From: DAIMZI01 sp036734025
GTDB lineage: Bacteria; Pseudomonadota; Alphaproteobacteria; Rhizobiales; Rhodomicrobiaceae
DNA length: 64,000 nucleotides
Direction: 5' to 3'
Assembly: GCA_036734025.1 (NCBI GenBank)
Contig: DAIMZI010000008.1
Location: 1-64,000 of the forward strand
A program made the translations under genes and the position numbers. Numbering within the stretch: position 1 is the first letter of the stretch; each line of letters begins with the position of its first letter. Below the pieces are notes generated by a model, which saw only the letters and a list, made by a program, of their open reading frames with translations, did not search any database and was not told where the DNA came from. Positions 35,949-44,707 of this stretch are shown one piece after another.

Positions 35949-36790
35949 GACGCGGTCTCGCTCCACCCGGCAAGGTCCAGCACGCCGGAGTGTTCCAGCG
36001 CAACCGGCCCCGCCATCAGGATGTGCCCGTCGGTGTCGCGCCATTCGATCGCGAGCGTGCCGCCGGGCAAGCTCACATTGACGCGCCGCCTAGTCAGATT
36101 CTTGCGCACGGCAGCAACCGTGGCCGCGCAGGCCGCCGTGCCGCAGGCGAGCGTCAGACCGGCGCCGCGCTCCCAGACCTTGAGGTCGATGCTCTCGCGC
36201 GATGTCACATGAGCCAGCGAAATGTTGGCGCGCTCGGGAAACAGCGGGTGACGCTCGAGCACCGGGCCGATCCGCGCCAGATCATGCCGCGCAATGTCAT
36301 CGGTCCAGAAAATGCAATGCGGATTACCGACATTCGCCAGACTGGCCGGGCCGAGTTCCTCAGGCGCGCCTTCGATGTGCACCGATGTCGTATCGGCGAG
36401 CGGCGTGGCGGTCGGAATATCGCTCCAGGCAAAGCGGGGTGCGCCGATATCGACGGTCGCGAATTCTTCATTTTCGGCGCGCGCGCCCAGCAGGCCGGCC
36501 CGCGTCTCGATGACGCTTTCCTCCTTGCCGCTCTCCTTGGCGAGCAGCACCGCAACACAGCGCGACGCATTACCGCACGCTGCGACCTCGGACCCGTCCG
36601 CGTTGAAAATGCGCATGAACGTGTCGGCGCTGCGTGAGGGTTCAAGCGCAATGACCTGATCGCATCCAAGCCCGCCTCCGCGCGCAGCGATGCGCATCGC
36701 CAGTTCCGTCGAAATCCTCGCGCCATCGGACCGATGATCGAGGATCACGAAGTCATTGCCCAGGCCGTTCATTTTCCAATAAATCGACAT
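35945..36790 (-). CDS. dapF: Diaminopimelate epimerase
   Basis: 281-residue enzyme converting LL- to meso-diaminopimelate for lysine and peptidoglycan. The two catalytic cysteines are Cys72 (AACGNASRC) and Cys216 (LACGTAAC). N-terminus MNGLGNDFVILD is the family hallmark; ATG 36790 places it at residue 7. The frame runs another 53 codons upstream without similarity. First gene of the dapF-mtaB-ftsY coupled group; divergent from the PTS genes. Confidence 0.96.
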   Translation of the reverse strand: MSIYWKMNGLGNDFVILDHRSDGARISTELAMRIAARGGGLGCDQVIALEPSRSADTFMRIFNADGSEVAACGNASRCVAVLLAKESGKEESVIETRAGLLGARAENEEFATVDIGAPRFAWSDIPTATPLADTTSVHIEGAPEELGPASLANVGNPHCIFWTDDIARHDLARIGPVLERHPLFPERANISLAHVTSRESIDLKVWERGAGLTLACGTAACAATVAAVRKNLTRRRVNVSLPGGTLAIEWRDTDGHILMAGPVALEHSGVLDLAGWSETAS

Positions 36791-37114
36791 TCTGCCCACT
36801 GATCTCTGTCCTGTGAGGCAACAATTCAACCAGACCGTATATAGACTTGATGGACGATTTCGGCAATCGCGTACCGGCCCGGCACATCTGCATGCAATTA
36901 TGCACCGCAGGCGTGCTTTCGTCGCATGCCGGCATGAAAGCCCTTGCATAACATCCCGTCGAGGATGACAATCAAAGGCTTAAGGGTGTTTCGGGCGGGT
37001 CATGATCTGGAGTGTGAAACAGGGTCACTATCTGTGGCCCGACAGTCTATTCGTTTTTTTTTCCTGGTGGTGGCAAGTTCCGCCGCGGGCCGTTCCGCGG
37101 CGAGGCGGTCAGCC
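36791..37114. other. Divergent intergenic region dapF / PTS EIIA with hairpin at the EIIA ribosome binding site
   Basis: 324 bases expected to hold both promoters. A perfect 8-base stem CGCCGCGG/CCGCGGCG with a 6-base loop spans 37081-37102, and its last base touches the GAGG Shine-Dalgarno (37102-37105) of the EIIA gene. A run of nine T lies at 37054-37062. The genes hprK and rapZ, which often precede this EIIA gene in the class, are not here. Confidence 0.5.
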
Positions 37115-37516
37115 ATGATCGGCATTGTCATCATCACTCACGGAAATCTTGCCCGCGAGTTCCGCGCCGCGCTCGAACATGTCGTTGGTGCTCAGCAGCA
37201 GGTCGCGACAATCTCCATCACGCCCGACGACGACATCGAAGAGCGCCGCGACGCGATCCTGCAGGCGATCAATTCGGTGAATACCGGCGATGGCATTGCG
37301 CTGCTCACCGACATGTTCGGCGGCACCCCATCGAACCTTGCCATTTCCGTGATGGACGGGACCCATGTCGAGGTCATTGCCGGCGTCAATCTGCCCATGC
37401 TCGTGAAACTGGCGCGCGTGCGCGAGGAATGCTCGCTGGAAGAGGCCATCGAACAGGCTCGCGAGGCCGGCCGCAAATATATTCACGTCGCGAGCAAGCT
37501 GCTGGCGCGCAGCTAG
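37115..37516 (+). CDS. PTS sugar transporter subunit IIA, mannose family (regulatory EIIA)
   Basis: 133-residue EIIA of the mannose/sorbose class. The phosphorylated His is His9 in IGIVIITHGNLAREF, and DMFGGTPSNLA follows near residue 69. No EIIB/C permease genes are near, so this is expected to belong to a regulatory phosphorelay rather than sugar uptake. ATG 37115 begins the family N-terminus; an upstream in-frame start at 36944 would add 57 non-homologous residues. HPr is encoded 120 bases downstream. Confidence 0.93.
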   Translation: MIGIVIITHGNLAREFRAALEHVVGAQQQVATISITPDDDIEERRDAILQAINSVNTGDGIALLTDMFGGTPSNLAISVMDGTHVEVIAGVNLPMLVKLARVREECSLEEAIEQAREAGRKYIHVASKLLARS

Positions 37517-37636
37517 ACCGCCTGGGCCGTCCGCCCTTTTTCCTTGCGCAGGTACAAAATTGAGACATATTGGGCATCTGGATGCGCTTAATCCGTGCAT
37601 CACAGGTCATCATGTCATCATGCGGAGCAAGCGCGC

Positions 37637-37966
37637 ATGTCCGAGGACGGCGTTTATCAATGTCTGGCCGAGGTGATCATCCGCAACAAGCGCGGACTGC
37701 ATGCGCGCGCCTCATCAAAATTTGCCAGATGTGCCGATCAGTTCGATGCCGATGTGCTGGTCACCAAGGATCAGCAGACCGTCAACGGCAAATCGATCAT
37801 GGGGCTGATGATGTTCGGCGCACACCAGGGCTCAAGCATCATCATCGAAACCAGCGGCCCGGAAGCCGAAGAGGCGCTCGAGGCGCTGACGGCTCTTGTC
37901 GAGGCAGGCTTTCATGAAGACGACGAGACGCCAGACGGCGAGCATCGCCCCAACGATCTGAACTGA
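37637..37966 (+). CDS. ptsH: HPr-like phosphocarrier protein
   Basis: 109-residue HPr with the phosphorylated His22 (NKRGLHARASSKF) and the regulatory Ser53 (NGKSIMGLMMFGA), the site used by HPr kinase in organisms that have HprK. The C-terminal tail (HEDDETPDGEHRP) is acidic and longer than in E. coli HPr. ATG 37637 with GGAG nine bases upstream. Works with the preceding EIIA; ahcY follows after a 297-base gap with its own promoter-like sequence. Confidence 0.93.
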   Translation: MSEDGVYQCLAEVIIRNKRGLHARASSKFARCADQFDADVLVTKDQQTVNGKSIMGLMMFGAHQGSSIIIETSGPEAEEALEALTALVEAGFHEDDETPDGEHRPNDLN

Positions 37967-38022
37967 GCCTGTTCGGCAGGACCACACGCCGGTTCCAGGC
38001 GCGCGGATCAGCTGGCAACGGA

Positions 38023-38046
38023 GCCCGGATCCGGGCGGGTCACCCG
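38023..38046. promoter_or_regulatory. Two adjoining palindromes between ptsH and ahcY
   Basis: GCCCGGATCCGGGC (38023-38036) is a perfect 14-base palindrome; CGGGT-C-ACCCG (38036-38046) follows and shares its last base. They may be operator sites or 3'-end hairpins of the PTS transcript. No U-run follows. Confidence 0.35.
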
Positions 38047-38131
38047 TGTGACACCGTCACGGCACGGCGGCGCGCACAGTGCGAAGCCGGCGCCAATCCC
38101 CCAAACATATAATCAAATCTTTATGTCTTTA

Positions 38132-38160
38132 TTGCCTGACGGTACGCTTCACGTTATATG
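38132..38160 (+). promoter_or_regulatory. Predicted sigma-70 promoter of ahcY
   Basis: TTGCCT (38132-38137) and TATATG (38155-38160) with a 17-base spacer in the AT-rich part of the gap. It would give a leader of about 97 bases before the ahcY ATG. Confidence 0.4.
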
Positions 38161-38263
38161 TTGCCATGCAATCATATGAGCGGTCTCCGGGAGCGGAGCC
38201 GCGCAAACCTGAAACAAGCGGGTGCAGCTTTTGGTTCGCGCCGGCACGCAAAACGGGATTTTC

Positions 38264-39661
38264 ATGACCGAATTCAACGATTACGCCGTCAAGGACATTG
38301 CGCTTGCCGATTACGGGCGCAAGGAAATCGACATTGCCGAAACCGAAATGCCCGGCCTGATGGCGCTGCGCGAGGAGTTTGGCGCGTCCCAGCCCCTGAA
38401 AGGCGCGCGCATCGCCGGCTCGCTGCACATGACCATTCAGACGGCAGTGCTGATCGAAACCCTTGTGGCCCTGGGCGCACAAGTGCGCTGGGCCTCATGC
38501 AACATCTTCTCGACGCAAGACCACGCCGCCGCCGCCATCGCAGCCAAGGGCATTCCGGTGTTCGCCGTGAAAGGCGAGACGCTTGCCGAATATTGGGATT
38601 ACGCCGAGCAGATCTTCATGTTCGATGAAGGCGCCAATCTGATCCTCGATGATGGCGGCGACGCCACGCTCTACATCTTGATGGGCGCGCGCGTCGAGGC
38701 CGGTGAGACCGGGCTCATCGCCAACCCGACATCGGAAGAGGAAGAGGCGCTGTTCGCCCAGATCAGGAAGCGCATGAAAGAGACTCCGGGCTGGTTCACC
38801 AAGCAGCGCGACAGGCTGGTCGGCGTAAGCGAGGAGACCACTACCGGCGTCCACCGCCTGCACAAGTTCGTTGAGCAGGGGTTGCTGCCGTTCCCCGCGA
38901 TCAACGTGAACGACAGCGTCACCAAGTCGAAATTCGACAACAAGTATGGCTGCAAGGAATCGCTGGTGGACGGCATCCGCCGCGCCACCGACACGATGAT
39001 GGCCGGCAAGGTCGCCGTGGTCTGCGGCTATGGCGATGTCGGCAAGGGCTCGGCGCAAAGCCTGCGCGGCGCGGGCGCGCGCGTGAAGGTTACCGAGGTT
39101 GACCCGATTTGCGCCCTGCAGGCCAGCATGGACGGCTTCGAGGTCACGACGCTGGAAGACGCCGCGCCGAGCGCGGATATCTTCATCACCGCGACCGGCA
39201 ACAAGGACGTCATCCGCATCGAGCATATGCGCGAGATGAAGGACATGGCGATCGTCGGCAATATCGGCCATTTTGATAACGAGATTCAGGTGGCCGCGCT
39301 CAAGAACCACAAGTGGATCAATATCAAGCCGCAGGTCGACATGATCGAGTTTCCCGGCGGCAAGCGGATGATCCTGTTGTCCGAGGGCCGTCTGCTGAAC
39401 CTCGGCAACGCCACTGGCCACCCCAGCTTCGTCATGTCGGCAAGCTTCACCAACCAGGTTCTTGCGCAGATCGAGCTTTGGACACGGGGCGATGAGTATG
39501 AAAACCGTGTTTACGTGCTGCCGAAGCACCTCGATGAAAAGGTGGCCCGACTTCATTTGGCCAGAATGGGCATTAAACTGACGGAATTGACGTCGGATCA
39601 GGCCGATTATATCGGTGTGAAGCCAAGCGGACCGTACAAGCCGGACGCCTATCGCTACTGA
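38264..39661 (+). CDS. ahcY: Adenosylhomocysteinase
   Basis: 465-residue NAD-dependent S-adenosylhomocysteine hydrolase, clearing the product inhibitor of methyltransferases and returning homocysteine. Motifs: SCNIFSTQDHAAAAIA, CGYGDVGKGSAQ (NAD site), VTEVDPICALQA, the insert typical of the long bacterial form around residues 150-190, and the C-terminal KPSGPYKPDAYRY. ATG 38264 with GGGA upstream; the frame extends 14 codons further. The PTS-ahcY order is conserved in alphaproteobacteria. Confidence 0.98.
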   Translation: MTEFNDYAVKDIALADYGRKEIDIAETEMPGLMALREEFGASQPLKGARIAGSLHMTIQTAVLIETLVALGAQVRWASCNIFSTQDHAAAAIAAKGIPVFAVKGETLAEYWDYAEQIFMFDEGANLILDDGGDATLYILMGARVEAGETGLIANPTSEEEEALFAQIRKRMKETPGWFTKQRDRLVGVSEETTTGVHRLHKFVEQGLLPFPAINVNDSVTKSKFDNKYGCKESLVDGIRRATDTMMAGKVAVVCGYGDVGKGSAQSLRGAGARVKVTEVDPICALQASMDGFEVTTLEDAAPSADIFITATGNKDVIRIEHMREMKDMAIVGNIGHFDNEIQVAALKNHKWINIKPQVDMIEFPGGKRMILLSEGRLLNLGNATGHPSFVMSASFTNQVLAQIELWTRGDEYENRVYVLPKHLDEKVARLHLARMGIKLTELTSDQADYIGVKPSGPYKPDAYRY

Positions 39662-39753
39662 AGGCAGCGCGCGCGACTGCGGGCGGTTCGGGTGGCGGCG
39701 TCAGGGTCAGATACGGCAGGAGACCGGCACGCTCCAGGGCTGTCGGCTTCGCT

Positions 39754-39777
39754 ACCACAAACCGGCTTTTTTGTGGT
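39754..39777 (+). terminator. Stem-loop downstream of ahcY
   Basis: ACCACAAA/TTTGTGGT, 8 perfect pairs with an 8-base loop, 92 bases after the ahcY stop. The U-rich part is inside the stem and loop rather than after it, so termination efficiency is uncertain. Confidence 0.4.
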
Positions 39778-39827
39778 TCTGGCGTGAATGATTGTCGTGC
39801 CAACCTTAACAATGGGGCCAGACTGCC

Positions 39828-40241
39828 GTGAGATTGATTGACACGTTTGCTCTTGTAATGGCGCTGGTGATCATGGCATCTGGCGCGGCTCTGGCCGTTG
39901 ACGATGATCTCGAAGTCACAAGATGGCGTCTGGTGAAACTGGGTGCGGTCGATCTCGATCAGACGACCGATGCGTTCTTGCGCTTCGACGGCGGCACCCG
40001 CATCGTCGGGCATGGTGGATGCAACAGGTTTTTTGGCACGATATCGGGCGAGCAGGGTGACCTTCTCGCGATTATCGGTTCGACAAGAATGGCTTGCGAG
40101 CCGCCTCATGACCGGATCGAAACGGCATTCTTCACCGCGCTGGAAGCAGTCAAGCGCTATTCACGGGACGGCGAGAACCTTACCTTTTATGACGATGGCG
40201 GTGAGCAGATAGCGCTTTTCCACAAAGTGCCCTATGAGTGA
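39828..40241 (+). CDS. META domain-containing exported protein (HslJ-like)
   Basis: 137 residues with a signal peptide (ALVMALVIMASGAALA, cleavage before VDDD) and one META/HslJ domain: VGHGGCNRFFG and the STRMAC motif, the two Cys being typical of the family. Such proteins are envelope or heat-shock associated with no known catalytic role; some bear on novobiocin resistance. Starts with GTG at 39828 after GGGG. Convergent with the bactofilin gene. Confidence 0.87.
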   Translation: MRLIDTFALVMALVIMASGAALAVDDDLEVTRWRLVKLGAVDLDQTTDAFLRFDGGTRIVGHGGCNRFFGTISGEQGDLLAIIGSTRMACEPPHDRIETAFFTALEAVKRYSRDGENLTFYDDGGEQIALFHKVPYE

Positions 40242-40262
40242 GGCCTTGATGGATCAGGGCCT
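40241..40262. terminator. Hairpin between convergent META and bactofilin genes
   Basis: AGGCCTTGAT/ATCAGGGCCT, ten pairs including one G-U, with a minimal loop, in the 38-base gap between two stop codons. Suited to act as a two-way terminator or 3' stabiliser although no U-run follows. Confidence 0.45.
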
Positions 40263-40279
40263 GGCGCCGCAAGCCCGCA

Positions 40280-40930
40280 TCAGCTGCGCACGTTGACATT
40301 CACTGTCTTGGCCCGACCCGAACTGGCGCCCTTGGAGTCGACCACCACCACATCGAAGCTCGCCGATGGCGCGCTCGCCCCGTCGTGAACAAACGCCACA
40401 CTGCCGGCTTCAAGATCGGCCTGAGTGAAATTCATCACAGGTGTGCCCGGCGCCCTGGCCAGCGCGATGAACCCGTTGCGAGGGTTGCTCACACTGAATG
40501 TCAGATCCTTCGCATCATCATCCGGGTCAACCGCGTTCAGATCGACCAGCGTGATCTTCACCGCCTTGCCTTTTTGCACCGTAAGCTCCAGATCGCCCAT
40601 GATTTCCGGTGGCACGTTGCGCAGTTTGGCGCTCAGTTCGCCGCCCAGATCCATGGCAATCTGGCCATACTGGACATTACCCACCACCGCGCCGGTGCTG
40701 CCGATCCTGATCAGCTTGTTGACAAAGATTTCGCCCTGAAGCGTGCCTTGGACATCAGCGTCGTCCGCGCGCATCGTGCCATATACCTTGCCACCTTCGC
40801 GAACGAGAACCTTCTCGGCCGTCAGATCGCCTTCGAAATAGCCGAAGACCTCAATCTGGCGTCGCGTCTTCATCTCGCCCTTGATGACCGTATCCTCGCG
40901 GATCACAGACTCGCGGCTGTTTGCGTTCAC
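40280..40930 (-). CDS. Bactofilin fused to a C-terminal cadherin-like (CSPG-type) repeat
   Basis: 216 residues. Residues 1-110 are a bactofilin (polymer-forming cytoskeletal) domain with the beta-helix pattern IREDTVIKGEM, VEGY-like VFGYFEGDLTAEKV, GTLQGEIFV and GSTGAVVGNVQYG. Residues about 113-216 resemble a CSPG4/cadherin-like repeat: LVDLNAVDPDDDAKDLTFSV, GFIALARAPGTPV, FTQADLEAGSVAFVHDG. Bactofilins polymerise in the cytoplasm next to the membrane and place cell-wall enzymes; the appended repeat is normally an extracellular module, so its use here is unclear. No signal peptide. No M23 peptidase gene is adjacent, unlike many bactofilin loci. Confidence 0.83.
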   Translation of the reverse strand: MNANSRESVIREDTVIKGEMKTRRQIEVFGYFEGDLTAEKVLVREGGKVYGTMRADDADVQGTLQGEIFVNKLIRIGSTGAVVGNVQYGQIAMDLGGELSAKLRNVPPEIMGDLELTVQKGKAVKITLVDLNAVDPDDDAKDLTFSVSNPRNGFIALARAPGTPVMNFTQADLEAGSVAFVHDGASAPSASFDVVVVDSKGASSGRAKTVNVNVRS

Positions 40931-41084
40931 GTGTCCACCCCTGGTTTCTATGGCTCTGAAATGACGTGCAATTCTTGTTCATATCGGGCGCATGGCTGCG
41001 TGCGCATATTTCATATATCCGACCCGGAACCTGTTGTCATGCAGTTGTTGCCCCGGACATGACCGATCGGCGGACGAGCTTCAC

Positions 41085-41741
41085 TCAGAATTCGTATCCA
41101 AGCGCGTCGATCTCCCGTCGATACCAGCGATGGACAAGGTCCCGCGTGAATTGCGAATAATGCTGGCGATAATTGCGGTCGTCGTTGCGGTATCCCGCGC
41201 GCAGACAGGGCATTTCGATAGGCTGATCGACACCTAGATGGGCAAGCAAAGCCGCTAATTCGGAATCCAGATTTTCGTACTTGATGACCTGATCCACCGC
41301 GATTTTCCCGTTGATCGAGTAGATCTCGAAATTCCGCAGTCTTGTATATTCAGTCGCCCTGAACCAAAAGCTGCGCATGTCTCGGTCGAAATCGGCATCT
41401 TCTTGCCTGCCGAGCTTGGCTTTGCGCTGAAAATATAGCGAGACTTGTCTGTCCCACGGGTTGCGCTCAACGCAAAACTTGAAGTAGGAGCGGAATATGT
41501 CCTCGCCGACAATCGACCTGACCTGAGCAATGGTCGCGTGGGTGTGCAGGCCGAAATATTTCGGGAAGTGTCGCTTCAGGGCACCATGATGAACCGGGCT
41601 GTAACGCGCCCAGCTCGTCCGGCTCATGTCATGCATCAGATCGCCGGGCGAACATATGTCCCTCAGTGCCGCGCTGAGACTGCTGCCCGCCGTTTTTTCC
41701 GTGCGCACTAGGATGAATTTGTAACGGTGAGAAACGAACAT
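41085..41741 (-). CDS. Sulfotransferase family 2 protein
   Basis: 218 residues. The PAPS-binding 5'-phosphosulfate loop is RTEKTAGSSLSAAL near residue 13, and the 3'-phosphate site is CVERNPWDRQVSLYF near residue 90, the pattern of Golgi-type carbohydrate sulfotransferases. No signal peptide. It may sulfate a surface glycan, but no polysaccharide genes are close; a glycosyltransferase-like gene is 38 kb away. Base composition is somewhat lower in GC than its neighbours by eye, so recent acquisition is possible. Start ATG 41741. Confidence 0.82.
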   Translation of the reverse strand: MFVSHRYKFILVRTEKTAGSSLSAALRDICSPGDLMHDMSRTSWARYSPVHHGALKRHFPKYFGLHTHATIAQVRSIVGEDIFRSYFKFCVERNPWDRQVSLYFQRKAKLGRQEDADFDRDMRSFWFRATEYTRLRNFEIYSINGKIAVDQVIKYENLDSELAALLAHLGVDQPIEMPCLRAGYRNDDRNYRQHYSQFTRDLVHRWYRREIDALGYEF

Positions 41742-42112
41742 CCAAGGATTTTTACAAACTTTAATTCACTCTGACGCCGGAATTAGCATGTTCACACTCG
41801 CAAGTCGAGTTCACCGGCACACTCAAGATGGCATGGTAACAGCGCAAATGCCGGTGGAAGATGCAACCATGCGTTGGGTTTGCCGGGCAGAACGGGCTAA
41901 ACTTGCGGCTGATTCGCTGACGGTTTGTGCAGTATGCAAGCAACCACGCCATTAATTGAGGGCCAGACTTTGCCGAGCGATCATGACAGGCCGAAAATGC
42001 GGGTGAGGCTGTTCAAGACGGCGTCGCCGAGCGACAGGCGGAGAGACCCTGCCAGAGCTTTGCGCACACCGGATGTCAGCACCATTCCGGCTGCCGCATC
42101 AAGGTGGCGCTG
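41742..42112. other. Intergenic region between sulfotransferase and histidine kinase
   Basis: 371 bases separating divergently transcribed genes, AT-rich at the sulfotransferase end. Contains a short inverted repeat ACTCG-CAAGT-CGAGT at 41796-41810. No gene or clear promoter could be assigned. Confidence 0.4.
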
Positions 42113-44578
42113 ATGTCCCCGGCAGGCTCAACGGCACAAGCATCCCCTGCATCGACAGCAGAATTCGCCGGCATCCCCGGTCTTGATGTGCCGGATATGC
42201 TGATCCTGGCCGTGCTCGGTGGCATGGGGCTTGCCTTCATGCTCGTTATCGTGGTTGTGGCCCGCGCGGCATTGCGAGCGCGCCACGCCGAGCGCGACCT
42301 GCGTGCGCGCCATGATCGGCTGAGCCGCGAGCTGAACATACTGAAGACCCTGCTCAACAGCGAGAGCCAGGCGCTGATCGTCTGGGAACTGGGCGACGAC
42401 AATCCGAGATTGGTCACCTATTCCCTGCGCGCGGAAACCGGAATTCCCGTTCAGCTTCGCAAGATCCTCCGGTTCGCCTCGTGGCTGGAGCGAGACAGCG
42501 CAGTCGAGTTCGAGGCCTGTCTGAGCGAGTTGCGCAGCGGTGGTGTCGCTTTCAACCGCCTTTTGCACACGGCTGGCGGCGGCAGCATCGAGGCTGAAGG
42601 GACGCCGTCCGGCTCGTTCATCGTGCTCAGGTTTCGCGAATTGCGAGAACATGGCAAGGAGCGGGCTCGACTGAGCGACAAGCTGCGTGAGGCTGAGGAC
42701 GAACTGGCCTCCAAGGGCGCGTTGCTTCAGGCGCTGCCGGTATCAGTCTGGTTCCGTGGCCCCGACGACAAGCTGCAATGGGTCAACCAAGCCTATATCT
42801 CGGCGGTCGACGCCGCTTCGCTGGACGAGGTTGTGGACGGCCAGATCGAGCTGCTGGAAACGCGCCAGCGCGCCAATATCCGCAGCGCGGTCGGCGCCGG
42901 AAGCATATTCCGCCAGAGGCTGCAAACCATCGTTGCCGGCATGCGTAGAAGCTATGACGTGGTGGCGGTGCCGGTCGAACGGGCAAGCGCGGGCGCCGCA
43001 ATAGACGTTGCGCCCCTTGAGACCGCCAAGGGCGAACTGGAGCGCCAGACAGCCGCGCACGCGCGCACGCTTGATTGTGTAACGACCGGGGTGGCGATTT
43101 TCTCGTCCGATCGGCATCTGAGCTTTTCCAATTCCGCATTCGCCAGATTGTGGCAGCTTGAGCCGGCATGGCTGAACGAGCGACCCAGCTTCGGAGAGAT
43201 ACTCGACCGGCTGCGCGCGGCGCGGCTGTTGCCCGAGCAGGCAGATTATCGCGGCTGGCGCAACCGGCAGATGGCGACGTTCGACGGGGCGGCGAAGACG
43301 GAAATGCAGGAGGAATTGTGGTATCTGCCCGATGGCCGGTCGATCCACATCATCTCGGATCAGCGGCCCGATGGCGGTGTCACCTTCCTTTATGATGACG
43401 TGACTGAAAAGCTGGCGCTGGAAAGCAGCTACAATGCGCTGATCCGGGTCCAGCGCGAGACGCTCGACCACTTGCGCGAGGGAGTGGCCGTGTTCTCCAC
43501 CGATGGCAAGCTGCGGCTTCACAACCCCGCCTTTTCCGACATCTGGGGTCTGCCGGCCGAATTTCTCGACACCGGCCCGCACATCGAGGACATCGTGCGC
43601 AAGTCGGGCCACCGCGCCCAAGGTGACTATCCCTGGACGCCGGCCGTCCATGCGGCCACGGGAATATCCGATGAGCGGCGCGGCCATGAGAGCTGCATCG
43701 AACTGAAGGACGGGCGCACTGTGGCTCATGCTGTGGTGCCGCTGCCCGATGGCGCGACCATGCTGACCTATGTCGATATCACCGACTCAAAGCGCGCCGA
43801 AGCCGCTCTCATTCAGCGCAACGAAGCTCTTGAAGCGGCGGATCGGCTGAAGAACAACTTCCTTTCACATGTGTCCTACGAGTTGCGTACCCCGCTCACC
43901 AGCATCATCGGCTACAGCGAATTCATGGGCAGCGACCAGGTCGGTCCGCTCAATGAACGTCAGCGAGAATTTCTTGGGCATATCCGATCATCGAGCCAGG
44001 ACCTGCTGGCCATCATCAACGCCATTCTCGATCTGGCGACCATCGACGCGGGCGCGCTGGATCTGAAGATGGCCGAAGTCGATGTGCGCACTCTTGTCGA
44101 TGCCGCTGAATTGGGCGTGCGTGAGCGTTTGAGCAGCGAGGAGATCACGCTCGATGTGTCCATCGCGCCGGACATCGGCACCATTGTCGCGGACGACAAG
44201 CGCATCACCCAGATCCTTTACAATCTGCTGTCCAACGCGATCGGCTTTTCCGAACATGGCGGCTCCATAGCGCTCGATTGCGTTCGCGAGGGCGCGATGA
44301 TCCGGTTTTCGGTGCAGGATACCGGCTGCGGCATACCCGAGGACTTTCAGGAAAAGGTCTTCAAACGCTTTGAGAGCCGCCCGCACGGATCGCGTCATCG
44401 CGGCGTCGGGCTGGGCCTGGCGCTGGTCAAGAGCCTGGTCGAGTTGCACGGCGGCAGGGTCGAATTGCGCTCGGCTCAGGGCTCCGGCACAACGGTCAGT
44501 GTGCTGCTGCCGCAAAACGGACAGCGCCGCGCTGGTGGTGATGCTGCCAGCACGCAGAAGGCGCTGATCGTGCATTGA
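42113..44578 (+). CDS. Multi-PAS sensor histidine kinase
   Basis: 821 residues with a single membrane helix at about 29-51 (MLILAVLGGMGLAFMLVIVVVA). Then a region with several PAS-like folds (about 205-290, 325-440 and 450-570; for example VFSTDGKLRLHNPAF), a HisKA domain with phosphorylated His586 in SHVSYELRTPLTS, and a HATPase domain with DTGCGIPED and GVGLGLALVKS. No receiver domain and no response regulator gene next to it. ATG 42113 has AAGGTGG just upstream; GTG at 42104 is in frame. In related genomes this kinase precedes tsaE as here; its signal is unknown. Confidence 0.92.
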   Translation: MSPAGSTAQASPASTAEFAGIPGLDVPDMLILAVLGGMGLAFMLVIVVVARAALRARHAERDLRARHDRLSRELNILKTLLNSESQALIVWELGDDNPRLVTYSLRAETGIPVQLRKILRFASWLERDSAVEFEACLSELRSGGVAFNRLLHTAGGGSIEAEGTPSGSFIVLRFRELREHGKERARLSDKLREAEDELASKGALLQALPVSVWFRGPDDKLQWVNQAYISAVDAASLDEVVDGQIELLETRQRANIRSAVGAGSIFRQRLQTIVAGMRRSYDVVAVPVERASAGAAIDVAPLETAKGELERQTAAHARTLDCVTTGVAIFSSDRHLSFSNSAFARLWQLEPAWLNERPSFGEILDRLRAARLLPEQADYRGWRNRQMATFDGAAKTEMQEELWYLPDGRSIHIISDQRPDGGVTFLYDDVTEKLALESSYNALIRVQRETLDHLREGVAVFSTDGKLRLHNPAFSDIWGLPAEFLDTGPHIEDIVRKSGHRAQGDYPWTPAVHAATGISDERRGHESCIELKDGRTVAHAVVPLPDGATMLTYVDITDSKRAEAALIQRNEALEAADRLKNNFLSHVSYELRTPLTSIIGYSEFMGSDQVGPLNERQREFLGHIRSSSQDLLAIINAILDLATIDAGALDLKMAEVDVRTLVDAAELGVRERLSSEEITLDVSIAPDIGTIVADDKRITQILYNLLSNAIGFSEHGGSIALDCVREGAMIRFSVQDTGCGIPEDFQEKVFKRFESRPHGSRHRGVGLGLALVKSLVELHGGRVELRSAQGSGTTVSVLLPQNGQRRAGGDAASTQKALIVH

Positions 44579-44707
44579 TCTGTGCACAGGTCGCCCGAGC
44601 AAGCTCGGTTGCGCATCTGTCAATGGCTGCATCGCGCATAATTGTCACAGTATCGCGATAATTGCTACTTAACAAAAAGATGAATGTCGGTCCGGGGCAA
44701 ACTTGAT

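Noticed and set aside
37967..38263. SAH riboswitch upstream of ahcY
   Set aside because: The expected conserved core (GAGGAGCGCTGC and the matching 3' pseudoknot strand) is absent; only a stray CAACGG is present.
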